Assembly (NCBI GenBank): GCA_035691185.1 | Contig: DASSJN010000119.1 | Coordinates: 1 to 14,715, forward strand | Origin: RPQJ01 sp035691185 | GTDB lineage: Bacteria > Pseudomonadota > Gammaproteobacteria > Steroidobacterales > Steroidobacteraceae | Length of the DNA: 14,715 nt | Reading direction: 5' to 3' | Part shown: positions 1 through 7,344 of the stretch, piece after piece | How the letters are laid out: each line of letters opens with the position of its first letter | Position numbering within the stretch: position 1 is the stretch's first letter | The notes under the pieces: generated by a model | What the model saw: only the letters and a program-made list of their open reading frames with translations | What the model was told of the DNA's origin: nothing | Database searches by the model: none | Translations under genes and position numbers: made by a program

Positions 1-1488
1 ATGCTCGACCTTGCGCAGAAGGCGGCACGCGCAGTGGCGTTCGACTGGCACATCGGCGCGCGTGAAAGCGAGAACTCCTGGTCACCCGACCTCGAGGCGA
101 TGTATGGCCTCGAGCCCGGCGCGTTCGATCGAACGTTCGAGGGCTGGAAGAAGCTCGTGCATCCCGACGACTGGCCATCGGTGAAGGTGGCGATCAGGCG
201 TGCGCAGCAAACAGGCGATATCGCAGCCGAGTACCGGGTCATTCACAAGGACGGCTCCGTGCACTGGTTGCAGGCCAAGGGACGCATGTTCAGCGATGCC
301 GAGGGCCGACCCGACCGCATGGTCGGCTTCATGATCGACATCACGGACCGGAAGCATGCCGAAGAGGAATTACGCGCCGCCGAGTCTCGATTCCGGACCT
401 TCGTCGATAACGCGGCAGACGCGTTCTATCTCATGGACGAGCACGCGACCGTCGTCGACGTCAACCGGCAGGCGTGCCAGAGCCTCGGCCTGGAACGCGA
501 GCAGTTGATAGGGCTGCATCCGCGCGATTTCGACGTGGGCCTGGACGAGGCGTCCATCGCGCGGCTCATGCAGCGAACGAGTGCCGGCGAGGTCGTGACC
601 TTCGAGACCCGGCATCGACGCAGGGACGGGTCCGATTTTCCGGTCGAGATCCGCACGGTGACGTTCAGGCAGGCAGGCAAGCTCTTATTTCTGTCGATCG
701 TGCGAGACATCACCGAGCGCAAGCGTTCCGAGGAAAAGCTGCGGCAGCAGGAAAGTGCACTGGAGACGGCCCGGATCGAGCTGGCCCGTGTGTCGCGGAT
801 CACGACGCTGGGCGAGCTGAGCGCCGCGATCGGCCACGAAGTCAGCCAGCCCCTCGGGGCGATGATCGCGAGCGTCGGCGCCTGCACGCGCTGGCTGGCA
901 GCGGAGCCGCCCAACATTGCAGAAGCCCGGACGGTGCTCGACAACATCGCGGCCGACAGCCAGCGGGCGCGCGAGATCATCGCGCGCATCCGTGCGCTCA
1001 CCAAGCGTCAGCTCCCACGCAAAGAGCTGCTCGATGTCAACCGCAAGATTCGCGACGTCCTCCAGCTTGCGGCCCACGAATTTCGCAGCCATGAAATCCT
1101 GCTCCGGACCGAACTCGACGAGACGCTGCCACACGTGGCGGGCGATCGTGTCCAGCTGCAGCAGGTGCTGCTGAACCTGATCATGAACGCGATCGACGCG
1201 ATGCGAGGCATCGGGGATCGTCCGCGCGCACTGACGATCGTTTCGGGACGGGACGGCCCGGATGCGGTGCTGGTCGAGGTACGCGATTCCGGCACCGGGC
1301 TCGACCCGAAGGGCGCCGAGCGGCTGTTCGAGGCGTTCTATACGACCAAGGCCGGCGGCGTCGGGATCGGCTTGTCGATTGCCCGCTCGATCGTCGAGGC
1401 ACACGGAGGGCGGCTGTGGGCGGTCCCGAACGATCCCCACGGCGCGGTCTTCCGCTTTTCCCTGCCGGTTGCGGAGGAGGAATCATGA
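1..1488 (+). CDS. PAS-PAS sensor histidine kinase, 5' end possibly incomplete
   Basis: Sensor kinase expected to autophosphorylate on a histidine and pass the phosphate to the adjacent response regulators. Seen: a PAS_3-type domain at about residues 12-115, ending in DITDRKHAEEEL; a second PAS at about 127-238, ending in DITERKRSEEKL; and a dimerisation/phosphoacceptor helix with GELSAAIGHEVSQPL, where His279 is the likely acceptor. The ATPase domain has N-box LNLIMNAIDAM (391-401, Asn396), G1 DSGTGLD (429-435), F-box FEAFYTTK (443-450) and G2 GVGIGLSI (453-460). No transmembrane segment is visible, so a soluble FixL-like kinase is likely. The first in-frame ATG is base 1 of the window, so more N-terminal sequence may lie upstream. 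The stop overlaps the next gene's start (ATGA). The sensed signal cannot be read; I see no clear haem-PAS signature. Confidence 0.93.
   Translation: MLDLAQKAARAVAFDWHIGARESENSWSPDLEAMYGLEPGAFDRTFEGWKKLVHPDDWPSVKVAIRRAQQTGDIAAEYRVIHKDGSVHWLQAKGRMFSDAEGRPDRMVGFMIDITDRKHAEEELRAAESRFRTFVDNAADAFYLMDEHATVVDVNRQACQSLGLEREQLIGLHPRDFDVGLDEASIARLMQRTSAGEVVTFETRHRRRDGSDFPVEIRTVTFRQAGKLLFLSIVRDITERKRSEEKLRQQESALETARIELARVSRITTLGELSAAIGHEVSQPLGAMIASVGACTRWLAAEPPNIAEARTVLDNIAADSQRAREIIARIRALTKRQLPRKELLDVNRKIRDVLQLAAHEFRSHEILLRTELDETLPHVAGDRVQLQQVLLNLIMNAIDAMRGIGDRPRALTIVSGRDGPDAVLVEVRDSGTGLDPKGAERLFEAFYTTKAGGVGIGLSIARSIVEAHGGRLWAVPNDPHGAVFRFSLPVAEEES
1473..1480 (+). promoter_or_regulatory. Shine-Dalgarno site fixing the response regulator start
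   Basis: The purine run GGAGGAGG lies inside the 3' end of the kinase gene, 4 bases before the ATG at 1485. It supports 1485 rather than the longer in-frame opening at 1416, and translational coupling with the kinase. Confidence 0.8.
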
Positions 1489-2132
1489 CCGATGATCGGC
1501 CCGTCGTCTTCGTCGTCGACGACGACCCGTCCATGCGCCGCTCGCTCGACTCCCTGCTGCGCTCGGTGTCGCTGGACGTGCAGCTCTTCGCCTCGGCGCA
1601 GGAGTTCATGCACGCCGAGCGCCGGGATGCGCCGGGCTGCCTCGTGCTGGACGTGCGGCTGCCGGGCATGAGCGGCCTGACGTTTCAACAGGAGCTCGCC
1701 AAGGCCGGGATCGCCCTCCCGATCATCTTCATCAGCGGGCATGGCGACGTGCCGATGACCGTGCGGGCGATGAAGGCCGGCGCGCTCGAGTTCCTGACCA
1801 AGCCGTTCGACGACCAGGTGCTCCTCGATGCGATCGATGCGGCGATCGGGCGCGATCGCGCAAGGCGCCGGGACGCGGCGAGCCTCGCCGATCTGAAGGC
1901 GCGTTATCGCGGCCTCACGGAACGGGAGCGCGAAGTCATGCAGCTGGTCGTCACGGGGCGGGCGAACAAGCAGATCGCGGCCGACCTCAACTTGAGCCTG
2001 GTGACCGTCAAGGTCCACCGCGGCCAGGTCATGCGCAAGATGCTGGCAAAATCCGTGGCCGAGCTGGTGCGCATGGCCGACCGGCTCGGCCTGCCCGCGT
2101 CCGTCCAGCCGCGTGGTCATACCAAAGTATAA
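1485..2132 (+). CDS. FixJ/NarL-type response regulator with LuxR helix-turn-helix
   Basis: DNA-binding response regulator of 215 residues, the usual FixJ-family length. The receiver domain covers about residues 5-120, with acidic pocket VVDDDPS, phosphoacceptor Asp56 in LVLDVRLPGMSG, switch Ser84 in IFISGHGD and Lys106 in FLTKPF. A LuxR-type helix-turn-helix follows at about 145-203 (LTEREREVMQLVVTGRANKQI, then the recognition helix in SLVTVKVHRGQVMRKM). The ATG overlaps the kinase stop by 4 bases and has a strong Shine-Dalgarno site, so the two are almost certainly a cognate pair made from one mRNA. Family knowledge: phosphorylation promotes dimerisation and target promoter activation. The target genes are not identifiable from this sequence. 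Confidence 0.94.
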   Translation: MTDDRPVVFVVDDDPSMRRSLDSLLRSVSLDVQLFASAQEFMHAERRDAPGCLVLDVRLPGMSGLTFQQELAKAGIALPIIFISGHGDVPMTVRAMKAGALEFLTKPFDDQVLLDAIDAAIGRDRARRRDAASLADLKARYRGLTEREREVMQLVVTGRANKQIAADLNLSLVTVKVHRGQVMRKMLAKSVAELVRMADRLGLPASVQPRGHTKV

Positions 2133-2204
2133 GTGTCCGACGCCTGGGTGCAGTGGGGCTGGACCGTCGAGCGCGCTACCCTGATCTCCCAACGTGGAGA
2201 CGAA

Positions 2205-2576
2205 ATGGCCGAGGCGCCGCTCATCGCCATCGTGGACGACGACCCATCGATCCGCAACGCGACACGTAATTTGCTGAAATCGGCGGGTTTCTCCACGGCT
2301 GCGTTCGAGAGCGCCGCGGCTTTTCTCGCCTCGACCAGTCGCGCGCGCACGGCGTGCCTGATCGTCGACCTGCGCATGCCCGGCATGTCGGGGCTCGAGC
2401 TGTACCAGGCGCTGGTCGCCGCCGGCGACGGCCTTCCGACCGTGATGATCACCGCCCACCCTGAGGACGCGACGCAATCGCGCGCGCGTGAACTCGGCAT
2501 CAAGTGCTACCTCAGCAAGCCGTTCGCGCCGGACGAGCTGCTCGACTGCGTGAGCGCGGCGCTGGCGAAGCCGTAG
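2205..2576 (+). CDS. Stand-alone receiver domain response regulator
   Basis: A 123-residue protein made only of a FixJ-like receiver: IAIVDDDPS near the N-terminus, phosphoacceptor Asp55 in CLIVDLRMPGMSG, Thr83 in VMITAHPE and Lys105 in CYLSKPF. It has no output domain. The start is set at the ATG at 2205, with GTGGAGA (2194-2200) in front. An in-frame GTG at 2133, right after the preceding stop, would add 24 residues unlike a receiver and is less likely. It lies 72 bases behind the FixJ-type gene on the same strand, so it probably shares the kinase as phosphodonor, acting as phosphate sink, relay intermediate or protein-protein regulator. That role is inference from gene order. Confidence 0.88.
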   Translation: MAEAPLIAIVDDDPSIRNATRNLLKSAGFSTAAFESAAAFLASTSRARTACLIVDLRMPGMSGLELYQALVAAGDGLPTVMITAHPEDATQSRARELGIKCYLSKPFAPDELLDCVSAALAKP

Positions 2577-2624
2577 GTGCCGGTAGACGACAGGCCGGGC
2601 AGTTGCGCCTGCAGCCCATGTCGG

Positions 2625-3068
2625 TCAGTTCAGGTCACGGGCCAGGGCGGGCGGGCGCAGCCACGCGAGCAGACGCTCGATCTGGTAACTGCGCGCTTCA
2701 CCATAGAGACACCACTCGCAGAAGTGTTCGCAATTGTTGCTGAGGACGGCATACCGGTTCTCACCGAGTCGCGAGCACGCCCGACGAATCACTTCCGCGG
2801 CGTCGTAGGACCGTCGTTTCGAGCAACGTGTCGCGACCCGGCGGCCACCGGCAAACGACGAGAGCGGCACTGCCTGGACGGGTCCGCGGACCAACCCGCA
2901 GGACAACCCGGCGTAGTGCACGACGCGACCGCGACCGATGTAGATTCCGTGGTGCAGATAACCGAGACGCGGCGACACGACGTGCGCGCCCAACGGAGGC
3001 TCCTCGCCCTGCGCGAGAGGTCGATCCGAGAACCACTCGCTCGAGTACGAAGGACTGCCGTCGAACAT
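2625..3068 (-). CDS. LRAT-like (NlpC/P60 superfamily) protein
   Basis: A 147-residue protein with the lecithin:retinol acyltransferase fold signatures: GAHVVSPRLGYLHHGIYIG (first catalytic His probably His39), RVVHYAG (second His, His51) and NNCEHFCEWC (nucleophile Cys113). In the family, the Cys-His-His triad carries out acyl transfer or hydrolysis on lipids, or peptidase-like thiol chemistry. The bacterial members' substrates are mostly unknown. No signal peptide or membrane helix is seen. The ATG at 3068 has GAGGTGA just upstream (minus strand). The gene converges on the receiver gene with only 48 bases between stops and lies downstream of the winged-helix gene on the same strand, which might control it. 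The triad makes the family call firm; the substrate is not predictable. Confidence 0.88.
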   Translation of the reverse strand: MFDGSPSYSSEWFSDRPLAQGEEPPLGAHVVSPRLGYLHHGIYIGRGRVVHYAGLSCGLVRGPVQAVPLSSFAGGRRVATRCSKRRSYDAAEVIRRACSRLGENRYAVLSNNCEHFCEWCLYGEARSYQIERLLAWLRPPALARDLN

Positions 3069-3221
3069 CGTTCACCTCGCATGTCGGAAGCGTGTTTCCT
3101 GAGGCGAACGTACGCGCAGAGTCCAAGACGGAAAATTGGCAGTTGGCAGAAGGCGGCGATACCGAAGTAGCAGCCGGTTGCGACTTCCAGCCGGCGCACA
3201 TACAACGGATGACCGGTGGCG

Positions 3222-3821
3222 TCAGTCGAGCGCCCGCGCGTAGGCGTGCCAGCTCACGGGCTGCAGTTCATCGGGACGCCCCTCGGCGAGATCGATGAGC
3301 CGCAGCAGCATTTTCCGGCAGACGTCCAGGTGGTGGAGAACGAGGCGCTCGCGCTCCTGCGTGGCGCGGACCGCGCGAACGAGGTCGGCGACCACCGGAT
3401 CCCCATGGCTCTGTTCGTTGAGCGCTGCCAGCGTGGCGTGATCCGCTTCACCCGTGCCGCTCCGCTCGACCGCAGGAGCGCTCTGGCACGGCGCGTGGAC
3501 CGCAGTGCCGATGAAGCGATAGCCCCGTCGCGCCACCGTCGCGATGTAGCGCGGCTGCTTCGGGTCGTCGCCGAGCGCCGCCCGCACTTCGCTGATCGCC
3601 TGCTTCAACGCCGAGTCGGTGACGAACCGATGACCCCAGACCGCGTCGAGCAGCGCTTGCTTCCTCATGAGTGTGCAGGGCGTGCGCGCGAGCGTGCAAA
3701 GCACGGCGAACGGTGTCGGCGCGAGCGGCACGGGCACACCTGCGCACGTGAGTCTTGCATCGGCTTCGTCGAGTTCGAATCGATCGAAGCGCAGCCGCAC
3801 GACATGTTCCTGCATCGTCAT
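3222..3821 (-). CDS. OmpR/CadC-type winged-helix transcriptional regulator
   Basis: DNA-binding protein of about 199 residues from the ATG at 3821. Residues about 11-105 form a Trans_reg_C winged helix: FDRFELDEADARL, then LAPTPFAVLCTLA, LLDAVWGHRFVTDSALKQA (recognition helix region) and the wing sequence YIATVARRGYRFIG typical of CadC-like regulators. The remaining 95 or so residues look mainly helical and match no output domain I recognise. There is no receiver domain and no transmembrane segment, unlike full-length PhoB-type or CadC proteins. Start choice: the frame stays open to a GTG at 3944, but the extra 41 residues are low-complexity, cross a run of eight C, and precede the conserved domain. 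ATGs at 3821 or 3815 fit better, though neither has a strong Shine-Dalgarno site. It lies 153 bases upstream of the LRAT-like gene, a possible target. Confidence 0.85.
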   Translation of the reverse strand: MTMQEHVVRLRFDRFELDEADARLTCAGVPVPLAPTPFAVLCTLARTPCTLMRKQALLDAVWGHRFVTDSALKQAISEVRAALGDDPKQPRYIATVARRGYRFIGTAVHAPCQSAPAVERSGTGEADHATLAALNEQSHGDPVVADLVRAVRATQERERLVLHHLDVCRKMLLRLIDLAEGRPDELQPVSWHAYARALD

Positions 3822-4257
3822 GGTCGGGGCACCGCTCGTGTCGTCGAATGGGTAAAAGGCCCTCGCCACGCCGGGACTCACTGCAAGGGGGGGGAGACCG
3901 AGGAGAGAAGAGTTCCGGACTGGTGTGGCGAGGGCGGAAAGCACGGTGTCAAGCGTAGGTACGTGCCGTGCGCCGTGCCATTGAGCCGGGGTACACCGTT
4001 GTCATGCGCATCGACTGCAGGAGTGGCATGAAGGATCACCGACTTACACCGTGGTATAGGCTCGCCCTGCGATCTCGCCGTTGTCGGGTGGGTGCCCGGA
4101 TCGATCGCTGCTGGCAAGTACGGTCACGTGAGCATGCGTCACCCGATGGTGAAGAACGCTCATCCCAGTTTTGCTGCTCTGCAACAATCGCAGGTTAAGC
4201 TTCCGTTCGCAGGGGTTACCCGGCCGTGCTGCGGCTGACGAACGAGAGGGTTTGCCC
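3822..4257. other. Gene-poor stretch of about 430 bases
   Basis: I see no conserved protein, tRNA or clear terminator here. Between 3822 and 3944 the regulator's frame remains open, with a GTG at 3944 and eight consecutive G on the plus strand at 3887-3894. The rest presumably carries the divergent promoters of the regulator and of the small open reading frame at 4258, but no convincing -35/-10 pair could be picked out. Confidence 0.5.
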
Positions 4258-4371
4258 GTGCGTGAAGACAATCTGAGGTACCTGGCTGCGATTGTCGGCG
4301 GACTGCTCGCGGGAGCGACCGCCTTGTTCGCGTTGCTCTACCGGGCGCTCGAGCAGCCTCTGGTGTTCTAG
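4258..4371 (+). CDS. Possible 37-residue single-helix membrane protein
   Basis: A short reading frame starting with GTG at 4258 and preceded by GAGAGGG (4244-4250) at 7 bases spacing. It encodes a charged N-terminus (MREDNLRY), one hydrophobic helix at about residues 8-28 (LAAIVGGLLAGATALFALLY) and a short tail ending PLVF. The layout is that of small inner-membrane proteins. The frame is open further upstream (to 4171), but that part has no protein-like character. It converges on the ligase gene 37 bases away. I do not recognise a family; support is only the ribosome site and the helix, so it may be spurious. Confidence 0.4.
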   Translation: MREDNLRYLAAIVGGLLAGATALFALLYRALEQPLVF

Positions 4372-4408
4372 ACCGTCGCGCAAGGACGCGGCGCGGACCA
4401 GCAAGAAT

Positions 4409-5974
4409 CTAAGGACGTGTCGGGGTCGCGGCCGCGCGCTGCGCGTCGTAGATGCGGCGCACCGTCTCCATCGTGTCCGCGTGGGCAGCGCCTTTGTCCG
4501 TGCGATAACGCTTGACCCGCGCCAGGCGTAGCGCCAGTCCGCCGGGATACCGTGGGCTCGCCTGCAGGTCGCTGAAGGCGATCTCCGCGACGAGTTCCGG
4601 TCGCACGTAAACCGTCATCGGGTCCCGACCGGTCTCGCGCGCCAGGAGTTCCTTCGTCTGCCACTCCAGCATCCGGTCGGTGAGCCCTTTGAACGTCTTG
4701 CCGAGCATGACGTATTCGCCGGTTGCCGGATCGAGCGCCCCCAGGTGCAGGTTGGAGAGCTTGCCCGTTCGGCGGCCATGTCCCCATTCCGCGGCCAGGA
4801 TCACGAGGTCGAGCGTGTGCGCACGCTTGATCTTGAGCCAGGCGGCGCCGCGACTTCCCGCTTCGTAGGGCGCGTCGAGCGACTTGGCCATGACGCCTTC
4901 GTGCCCGGCGGCCAGCGCAGACTCGTAGAACGTCTGTGCCTCTGCTTCGGAGGTCGTGACCAGACGCGGCATGCGCAGCGATCCCGGCAACGCCGCGTCG
5001 AGCGCAGCGAAACGCTCGCGCGTCGGCCGGTCGGCGAGCGTCTCGTGCCCGGATCGCAGGCAGTCGAAGAAGAAGGCTCGCATCGGCAACTCGACCGTCA
5101 GGCGCGCGACGTCGAGCTTGCGGCCGAAGCGCCGCATCGTGACCTGGAACGGGTGCGGCCGGTCCGCGGTGTCGAGAGCGACGGCTTCGCCATCCAGGAT
5201 CAACTCAGCCGCAGGAAGGGCCTGCACCTGATCGACGATCTCCGGAAGCGCCGCGGTGACGTCGTTGAGGTTGCGGGTGTAGATGCGCACTGCCGGCCCG
5301 GACTTGTGAACCTGGATGCGCGCGCCATCGACCTTCCACTCGAATGCAGCTTCTCCGCCGAGCTCGCGCAGTGCCTGGCCCGGATCGGTCGCCGTCTGCG
5401 CCAGCATCGGCGCGATCGGCGCGAGCACCTCGAGCTGAAAGCTGGCAAAGCCGAGGCACTCTTCGTTCAAGGCAGCCTGCGCCACAGCACCGATATCCGG
5501 GGCGTACATCATCGCTCGACGCACCTCGCTGACCGGTACGTCTGCCGCGAGCGCGATGGCGTCGACCATCACACCCGCGAGCGCCCCCTGGCGAAGTTCA
5601 CCGAGCAGCAGCCGGGCCAGGAACAGCCGTTCGGGAACCGTCGCCCGCTGGAAGAGTTCGCCGAGCGCAGCGGCACGTCGTGCGGCAACACCTTTGCCGC
5701 ACAAGACGGCGACCTCCGCGAGTGTCCGGTCCACTTCCGCAAGCGACAACGATGGGCGGCTGGCCGCTGCAGCGGCGTCGGCAGCGCGCAGAGCGGTCGG
5801 CCCGATGCCACAGCGACCTTGGGGCACCTCGCCGGACAGGTACAGCACGCCGATCGCGAGCTCGGAAGGCTCGAGGGTGCGCAAGAACTGCGCCAGTTCG
5901 CGCACCTTGGTGAGACGGGCGGATGCCGCGCTCACGCGCTCCGAAGCCTCGACCAGGCGGGCCAGCAGCGTCAC
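4409..5974 (-). CDS. ligB: ATP-dependent DNA ligase, LigB type
   Basis: Seals DNA nicks by ATP-dependent adenylation of an active-site lysine. The 521 residues show an N-terminal DNA-binding domain (about 1-185), a nucleotidyltransferase core and a C-terminal OB fold. Motif I is FEWKVDGARI with nucleophile Lys214; a motif III-like RAFFFDCL follows, then motif IV in HEGVMAKSLDAPYEAG and motif V in WLKIKRAHTLDLVI. The N-terminal pattern (SRLTKV-like, YLSGEVPQ, LCGKG.AARRAALGELF, FLARLLLGELRQGAL.GVM.DA) resembles mycobacterial LigB from memory. It is neither a LigD (no polymerase or phosphoesterase domain) nor an NAD-dependent LigA. The start is GTG at 5974; no in-frame ATG gives a full N-terminus. 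Ku, LigD, or the helicase and exonuclease partners of other bacterial ATP ligases are absent from the window. It probably supplements LigA in repair. Confidence 0.93.
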   Translation of the reverse strand: MTLLARLVEASERVSAASARLTKVRELAQFLRTLEPSELAIGVLYLSGEVPQGRCGIGPTALRAADAAAAASRPSLSLAEVDRTLAEVAVLCGKGVAARRAAALGELFQRATVPERLFLARLLLGELRQGALAGVMVDAIALAADVPVSEVRRAMMYAPDIGAVAQAALNEECLGFASFQLEVLAPIAPMLAQTATDPGQALRELGGEAAFEWKVDGARIQVHKSGPAVRIYTRNLNDVTAALPEIVDQVQALPAAELILDGEAVALDTADRPHPFQVTMRRFGRKLDVARLTVELPMRAFFFDCLRSGHETLADRPTRERFAALDAALPGSLRMPRLVTTSEAEAQTFYESALAAGHEGVMAKSLDAPYEAGSRGAAWLKIKRAHTLDLVILAAEWGHGRRTGKLSNLHLGALDPATGEYVMLGKTFKGLTDRMLEWQTKELLARETGRDPMTVYVRPELVAEIAFSDLQASPRYPGGLALRLARVKRYRTDKGAAHADTMETVRRIYDAQRAAATPTRP

Positions 5975-6227
5975 GCCGTTTCAGTTCCATGCTGCATCAC
6001 GAACCGACATTCGGGCGGCGTGAATCGCTCCTGCATCCGTCCAGCGCCGCGTCCGTCGGTAGGAACCGCGCTTGTTTTCGATGCGGTGATGCGGACGATA
6101 CCGTGAGCACGTCCGCGACGGTCGTGTTGCACTGCAATTGATCCAGGTCGAGGAACCCGCGGGCCGCCGACGCTAATTGGGATGCGGAGCGAGGAGACAG
6201 TTCGGAAGGCTGCCCTGGGGGACCCGC

Positions 6228-6719
6228 ATGGACGCCGTACGCCTGGACGTGTCCGCAGCCGCTGCCGAGACCGAGCAGGTCTACCGCACACTCGTCGAGC
6301 ACGTGAACGACGGCATCGCCGTCGTGCAGGACGCACGGTTCGTCTTCGCGAACCCGAGCGTCGCCGCGCTCGGCGGCCGCCGCGCCGAGGACCTGGTCGG
6401 GCTGCACATCGCCGACGTGTTTCACCCTGCGGACCTCCCCTCCGCGCTCGCGCGCTACGAGGCCCGCATCCGCGGCGAGGCGGTCGAGGATCGGTACGAC
6501 ATCCGGATCTGCCGCCCCGACGGCGAGATACGCTGGGTCGGAATCAGCGTCGTGGCGACCCAGTGGCAGGGTCGGCCGGCCTCGCTCTTGGTCGTCACCG
6601 ACATCACGGCGCCGAGGCGCAGGCGCTGGCACTCGGGCATTAGCGGTACCCGAGGGAAGAGGGCGTTGCCATTGCGCCTTCTCGCGAGTCCTGCGGGTGA
6701 TTCGGCGGCTGCACTGTAA
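6228..6719 (+). CDS. Short PAS-domain protein, possibly truncated sensor
   Basis: A 163-residue product from the ATG at 6228 (GGGGGA at 6217-6222 as ribosome site). Residues about 15-128 form one PAS domain: YRTLVEHVNDGIAVVQDARFVF, ANPSVAALGG, DVFHPADLP, then ICRPDGEIRWVGISVV and ending VVTDIT. PAS domains of this type normally continue into a coiled linker and a kinase or GGDEF output. Here the protein ends with about 35 arginine-rich residues of no recognisable character (from PRRRRWHSG on). Just after the PAS a different frame reads AEAQALALGH before a stop, which looks more like the usual linker, so a frameshift plus loss of the output domain is possible. It may be a remnant or a genuine single-PAS protein. 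Confidence 0.6.
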   Translation: MDAVRLDVSAAAAETEQVYRTLVEHVNDGIAVVQDARFVFANPSVAALGGRRAEDLVGLHIADVFHPADLPSALARYEARIRGEAVEDRYDIRICRPDGEIRWVGISVVATQWQGRPASLLVVTDITAPRRRRWHSGISGTRGKRALPLRLLASPAGDSAAAL

Positions 6720-6738
6720 CGAGCCGCCGTGATCTAAT
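6710..6738 (+). promoter_or_regulatory. Candidate promoter implying a nearly leaderless mRNA
   Basis: A -10 element TCTAAT at 6733-6738 (5 of 6 to TATAAT) with a weak -35 TGCACT at 6710-6715, 17 bases apart. Transcription would start near 6745, three bases before the ATG at 6748. No Shine-Dalgarno sequence precedes that ATG, which agrees with a leaderless message. Confidence 0.4.
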
Positions 6739-6747
6739 CGATTCACC

Positions 6748-7221
6748 ATGGATCACGCCATCCTCGCGCGCGCGCTGCACGTCCTCGGAGTCGTGCTCTG
6801 GATCGGTGGCGTGGCTTTCGTCACGACCGTGCTGCTGCCCTCGGTGCGCCGCGTGCGTACTCCCGAGGAGCGCGTGCAGTTCTTCGAATCGGTCGAAGGG
6901 CGCTTCGCGTGGCAGGCCCGTTTCACCACTTTGCTCGTGGGAGCGACGGGTTTCTACCTCGTGCACGCCTGGGACCTCTGGCATCGTTTCGCGAGCGCCT
7001 CGTGGTGGTGGATGCACGCGATGGTGGCGATCTGGGCCTTGTTTACGGTGATGCTGTTCGTCGCCGAGCCGCTGTTCCTGCACCGCTGGTTCGAGCAGAC
7101 CGCCCGACGCGACCCCGAAGGGACGTTCCGCCGGATCGAGCGGCTGCACCGGGTGCTGCTCACGGTGAGCCTCGTCACCGTGCTCGGCGCGGTGGCGGGC
7201 AGCCACGGCTGGCTGTCGTGA
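6748..7221 (+). CDS. CopD-like four-helix integral membrane protein
   Basis: A 157-residue inner-membrane protein with four hydrophobic segments at about residues 9-31, 57-75, 86-108 and 133-152. Histidines sit in or near the helices: His11 (ALHVLGVVLWIGGVAF), His73, His90, His134. The start pattern LHVLGVVLWIGG followed by a loop with PSVRR resembles the CopD/HemJ-like membrane family, in which histidines can bind haem or metal. The family call is by pattern only, and binding of haem or copper is inference. It lies 123 bases upstream of nrfH on the same strand and could assist electron transfer or cofactor supply for the nitrite reductase, or be independent. No ribosome site is visible; see the promoter just upstream. 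Confidence 0.7.
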   Translation: MDHAILARALHVLGVVLWIGGVAFVTTVLLPSVRRVRTPEERVQFFESVEGRFAWQARFTTLLVGATGFYLVHAWDLWHRFASASWWWMHAMVAIWALFTVMLFVAEPLFLHRWFEQTARRDPEGTFRRIERLHRVLLTVSLVTVLGAVAGSHGWLS

Positions 7222-7344
7222 TCGCTCGGACGGTCACGGACACGCCTGGAGCCAGTCTCGAAAGAGGTTCCATCAGGTAAAGCACGAACTTCTGCTGACG
7301 GTGCTGCGCTGCGAAAATGCGCACGTTCGCACCAGGGAGCCCGC

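Noticed and set aside
1338..2477. Minus-strand open frame of 379 codons
   Set aside because: Shadow of the two response regulator genes, with no protein-like motifs.
3165..3195. GCCGG/CCGGC hairpin considered as a terminator of the winged-helix gene
   Set aside because: Only a 5-base-pair stem with a long loop and no T run.
3924..3952. TTGACA on the minus strand just before the GTG at 3944, considered as a promoter
   Set aside because: No acceptable -10 element at 16-18 bases. It would also place the transcript start inside the longer version of the regulator gene, so it is only weak support for the shorter start.
4745..6106. Plus-strand open frame of 453 codons
   Set aside because: Antisense to the DNA ligase, which has all nucleotidyltransferase motifs.
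6138..6151. TTGAT half-site considered as an FNR box
   Set aside because: The second half (GTCGA) matches poorly, and it lies between the ligase and PAS genes rather than in front of nrfH.
6182..6643. Alternative plus-strand frame over the PAS gene
   Set aside because: Mostly Arg/His-rich shadow. Only its last ten or so codons resemble a linker, which is noted as a possible frameshift rather than a gene.
7222..7344. nrfH upstream region searched for FNR, NarL or NsrR sites and a promoter
   Set aside because: Only a very weak -35 (TTCTGC) with GAAAAT was found; no convincing inverted repeat.
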